A DNA stretch of 64,000 nucleotides from Marinomonas fungiae (lineage in GTDB: Bacteria; Pseudomonadota; Gammaproteobacteria; Pseudomonadales; Marinomonadaceae). Below the pieces are notes generated by a model, which saw nothing but the letters and a program-made list of their open reading frames with translations, searched no databases and was not told where the DNA came from. Within the stretch, counting starts at the first letter, position 1; every line of letters begins with the position of its first letter. The position numbers and the translations under genes are program-made. Of this stretch, positions 63,401-64,000 are shown in pieces. The stretch is from assembly GCF_001418205.1 (NCBI RefSeq), contig NZ_LIQF01000014.1, positions 23,874 to 87,873 of the forward strand, given 5' to 3'.

Positions 63401-64000
63401 GCATGATGCGAGTGCCATAAATGCGCGAATCAAACTTAATCGCAGTCATCGGGTTAGGATCACTCAGCACCTGATCGAGGTTCTTTTGGCCAATGTCGAT
63501 ACCAATCAAGGTGCACTCTTTGATGTAGTTAAACCACGATTGCTCGATGTCCGAACCGGCGACACGATTTGCATCACCCAAACCAGAGCGATCCATCACC
63601 TGTTTTCTCACTTTAATCAGTGACTGTAAACTGGATGCAAAGCCGTATTCCGTCATGGCGGGAGTTGAGAACGCCGTTTCAAACAATCGCGTGACTTGAA
63701 AGCCAACAGTCGAAATCGTACTGCCTGCGGCAGCAACACCGATGGGCACATTATCAACCACTCGAACTTGTCCCGTGTACGCATCCTCAATGCTCACTCG
63801 GGTACTGGGCCCAAACATGGTTGCAAAGACTAGCCATGAGACTAAAACGTGTTGAAAGTTAATCCCACGACCACCTTGCATTAAGGCCTGAACAGAGACC
63901 ATCAATACCCCAATGAGCAAGCCAATCCGAACCATTGAAGTAAAATCGCCTGTACCAGTGATCATCGCGACAGCGTTCAGGACCTGCTCTAAAAAAGCCG
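60459..64000 (-). CDS. traG: Conjugative transfer protein TraG (N-terminus outside window)
   Basis: This is the large F-type TraG for mating-pair stabilisation and entry exclusion. The N-terminal TraG_N part holds several TM helices (to about residue 450) with RVVDNVPIGVAAAGSTIST, AITPLMAFVIALGQIGMRM and WIQLWMPVMAIINLYIHLT. A long, Ser/Gln-rich hydrophilic C-terminal region of about 700 residues follows. An ATG exists at 63965, but the frame stays open to the window edge (AFLEQVLNAVA before that ATG), and the F-TraG N-terminus has a matching LNAIA block, so the gene continues beyond 64000. Confidence 0.9.
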   Translation of the reverse strand, partial: AFLEQVLNAVAMITGTGDFTSMVRIGLLIGVLMVSVQALMQGGRGINFQHVLVSWLVFATMFGPSTRVSIEDAYTGQVRVVDNVPIGVAAAGSTISTVGFQVTRLFETAFSTPAMTEYGFASSLQSLIKVRKQVMDRSGLGDANRVAGSDIEQSWFNYIKECTLIGIDIGQKNLDQVLSDPNPMTAIKFDSRIYGTRIMLSGSSSDLDCTDAYSQLKLMTESTFIPRLKQVLSASLGTSSATDTDDVIRNALNNLGLASVNTQEYMTASVLLPIYEQSVTGKYMDDQAFTAAVMVNQAIEQRNTQWAAEQTLFQSIVRPMMTFFEGFIYAITPLMAFVIALGQIGMRMAGKYLLILLWIQLWMPVMAIINLYIHLTVAGKMSALDAFAGTEVPSFAGMMQMDSVLQTWIATGGMLASSVPAISLMLVYGSAITATHLAGRLQNGDAIDEKMASPDVAKNAPVMQSQSMFQNSALTGSAMTGASNLLSSFSVGNAVGSMVGSAKESMTQATQAFSRQVGNTMSRTFGEKLSYDNLSSVGRQIGSSNSSSSAVVNQVTDDLQTRYGFGDDKKDAVRGLVSGVLSGGLRVGGDGTITNPGEKEVADKGFLGRLLGTGGNDSPQGNLPGVDKPDSSRVPKLSRVRAGLDLGGNFSGQVESSEGSSRSTTANTLTGEMHSLASSDSRRAEYRDAMVKDLSDSRRSGVEMSLSNQDYQSLQSSAQDVITASNRFSELDQASYSLSGQRNTDGATLTRLAADNPEVMDYLGRYMNQHVEAGNRLRENLPMYQRLLPDDNQAYVAAAMESLTYSNSSTPAERDNDYQAAMTVMAMATGADLRSIQPRFNEGMSSTAPTFGGTQSQVESGVLGGYEDAATVQTQFNSAQSAYQTNLSGVDGQLNAHQQQAQQAVVSDTSTYQSGLNSEAGSQWRSRIMADDSGVSGAEMFFNSASAIGDFSGKHTDAALHTLNHFGEDYESYKEQALEDPGSRGFLHNATVASKSTWDGLKAAVDAGTSFENPLTAFNDAYSGSSSQYASEVNWGTKSEAMLAGAFGAAVNNRYGEFLEKYADDFKQEAYSEGQRMGLTPIQSQVFAQAFNEGLAGRVFNSEDSSSWSPEMLGLREQMLNEYRQKDESGAYIPDSVSEEDKAFVDKQIAVISNASLAGGYAQNNLIDIRAYNQASGRN

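Overview
The window is a stretch of a marine gammaproteobacterial chromosome with moderate GC content. The gene set (hemH, cheV, tatD, polB, tesA, truC, SUI1-type yciH, and many TRAP, TTT and LysR genes) suggests the Oceanospirillaceae, most likely Marinomonas or a close relative. That taxonomic call is inference from gene style and was not tested by search.

Layout. (1) 1-16200 is housekeeping: a minus-strand block (orphan zinc-ribbon protein, LEA-like exported protein, HAD hydrolase, ferrochelatase, TauE-like membrane protein, CheV), then TatD, a glutaredoxin-like protein with a TetR regulator, DNA polymerase II behind a YbbA/YbbP-type ABC exporter, and a plus-strand run tesA, D-2-hydroxyacid dehydrogenase, truC, yciH, a degenerate GGDEF protein and a thioesterase. 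(2) 16243-17524 is a divergent oxidoreductase/TetR pair around two palindromic operators, followed by a decayed IS5-type transposon end. (3) 17833-28563 is a ketone-body / short-chain hydroxy-acid module: atoE, atoB, atoA and atoD on the minus strand, a LysR regulator overlapping a sigma-54 activator, and a TRAP transporter with 3-hydroxybutyrate dehydrogenase behind a sigma-54-type promoter with two enhancer palindromes. (4) 28618-31853 has a DMT exporter and mesX-mesD, an oxygen-dependent folate-independent methionine synthase pair, behind a structured leader. (5) 32188-49144 is an acid-catabolism cluster: PrpD/MmgE protein, two paralogous TctC binding proteins, LysR, thioesterase, CaiB-type CoA-transferase, AbrB-like membrane protein, thiolase, FadB/J-type fusion, ADP-forming acyl-CoA synthetase, enoyl-CoA hydratase and TctB-TctA. 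It fits uptake, CoA activation and beta-oxidation of a (di)carboxylic acid, but no acyl-CoA dehydrogenase is present. (6) 49309-49476 is a second remnant of the same IS5-type element. (7) 49508-55700 is an NtrC-type two-component system divergent from a bd-type (CIO-like) oxidase operon. A near-perfect -24/-12 promoter and tandem palindromes between them make a self-contained regulatory circuit.

(8) From about 55797 to the window end lies one end of an integrative conjugative element related in layout to SXT/R391: a CI/LexA-like repressor, four operator sites, a divergent Cro-like gene, two phage-replication-like genes, a lytic transglycosylase, an FlhD/FlhC-like (SetD/SetC-like) activator pair, an Eex-like entry-exclusion protein, and convergent traG running off the window. 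A 10-bp match to a tRNA-Ser 3' end just after the cyd terminator may mark the attachment site. A perfect extra copy of the repressor operator lies inside the first replication-like gene. This element and the sigma-54/oxidase circuit are the most interesting parts of the window.
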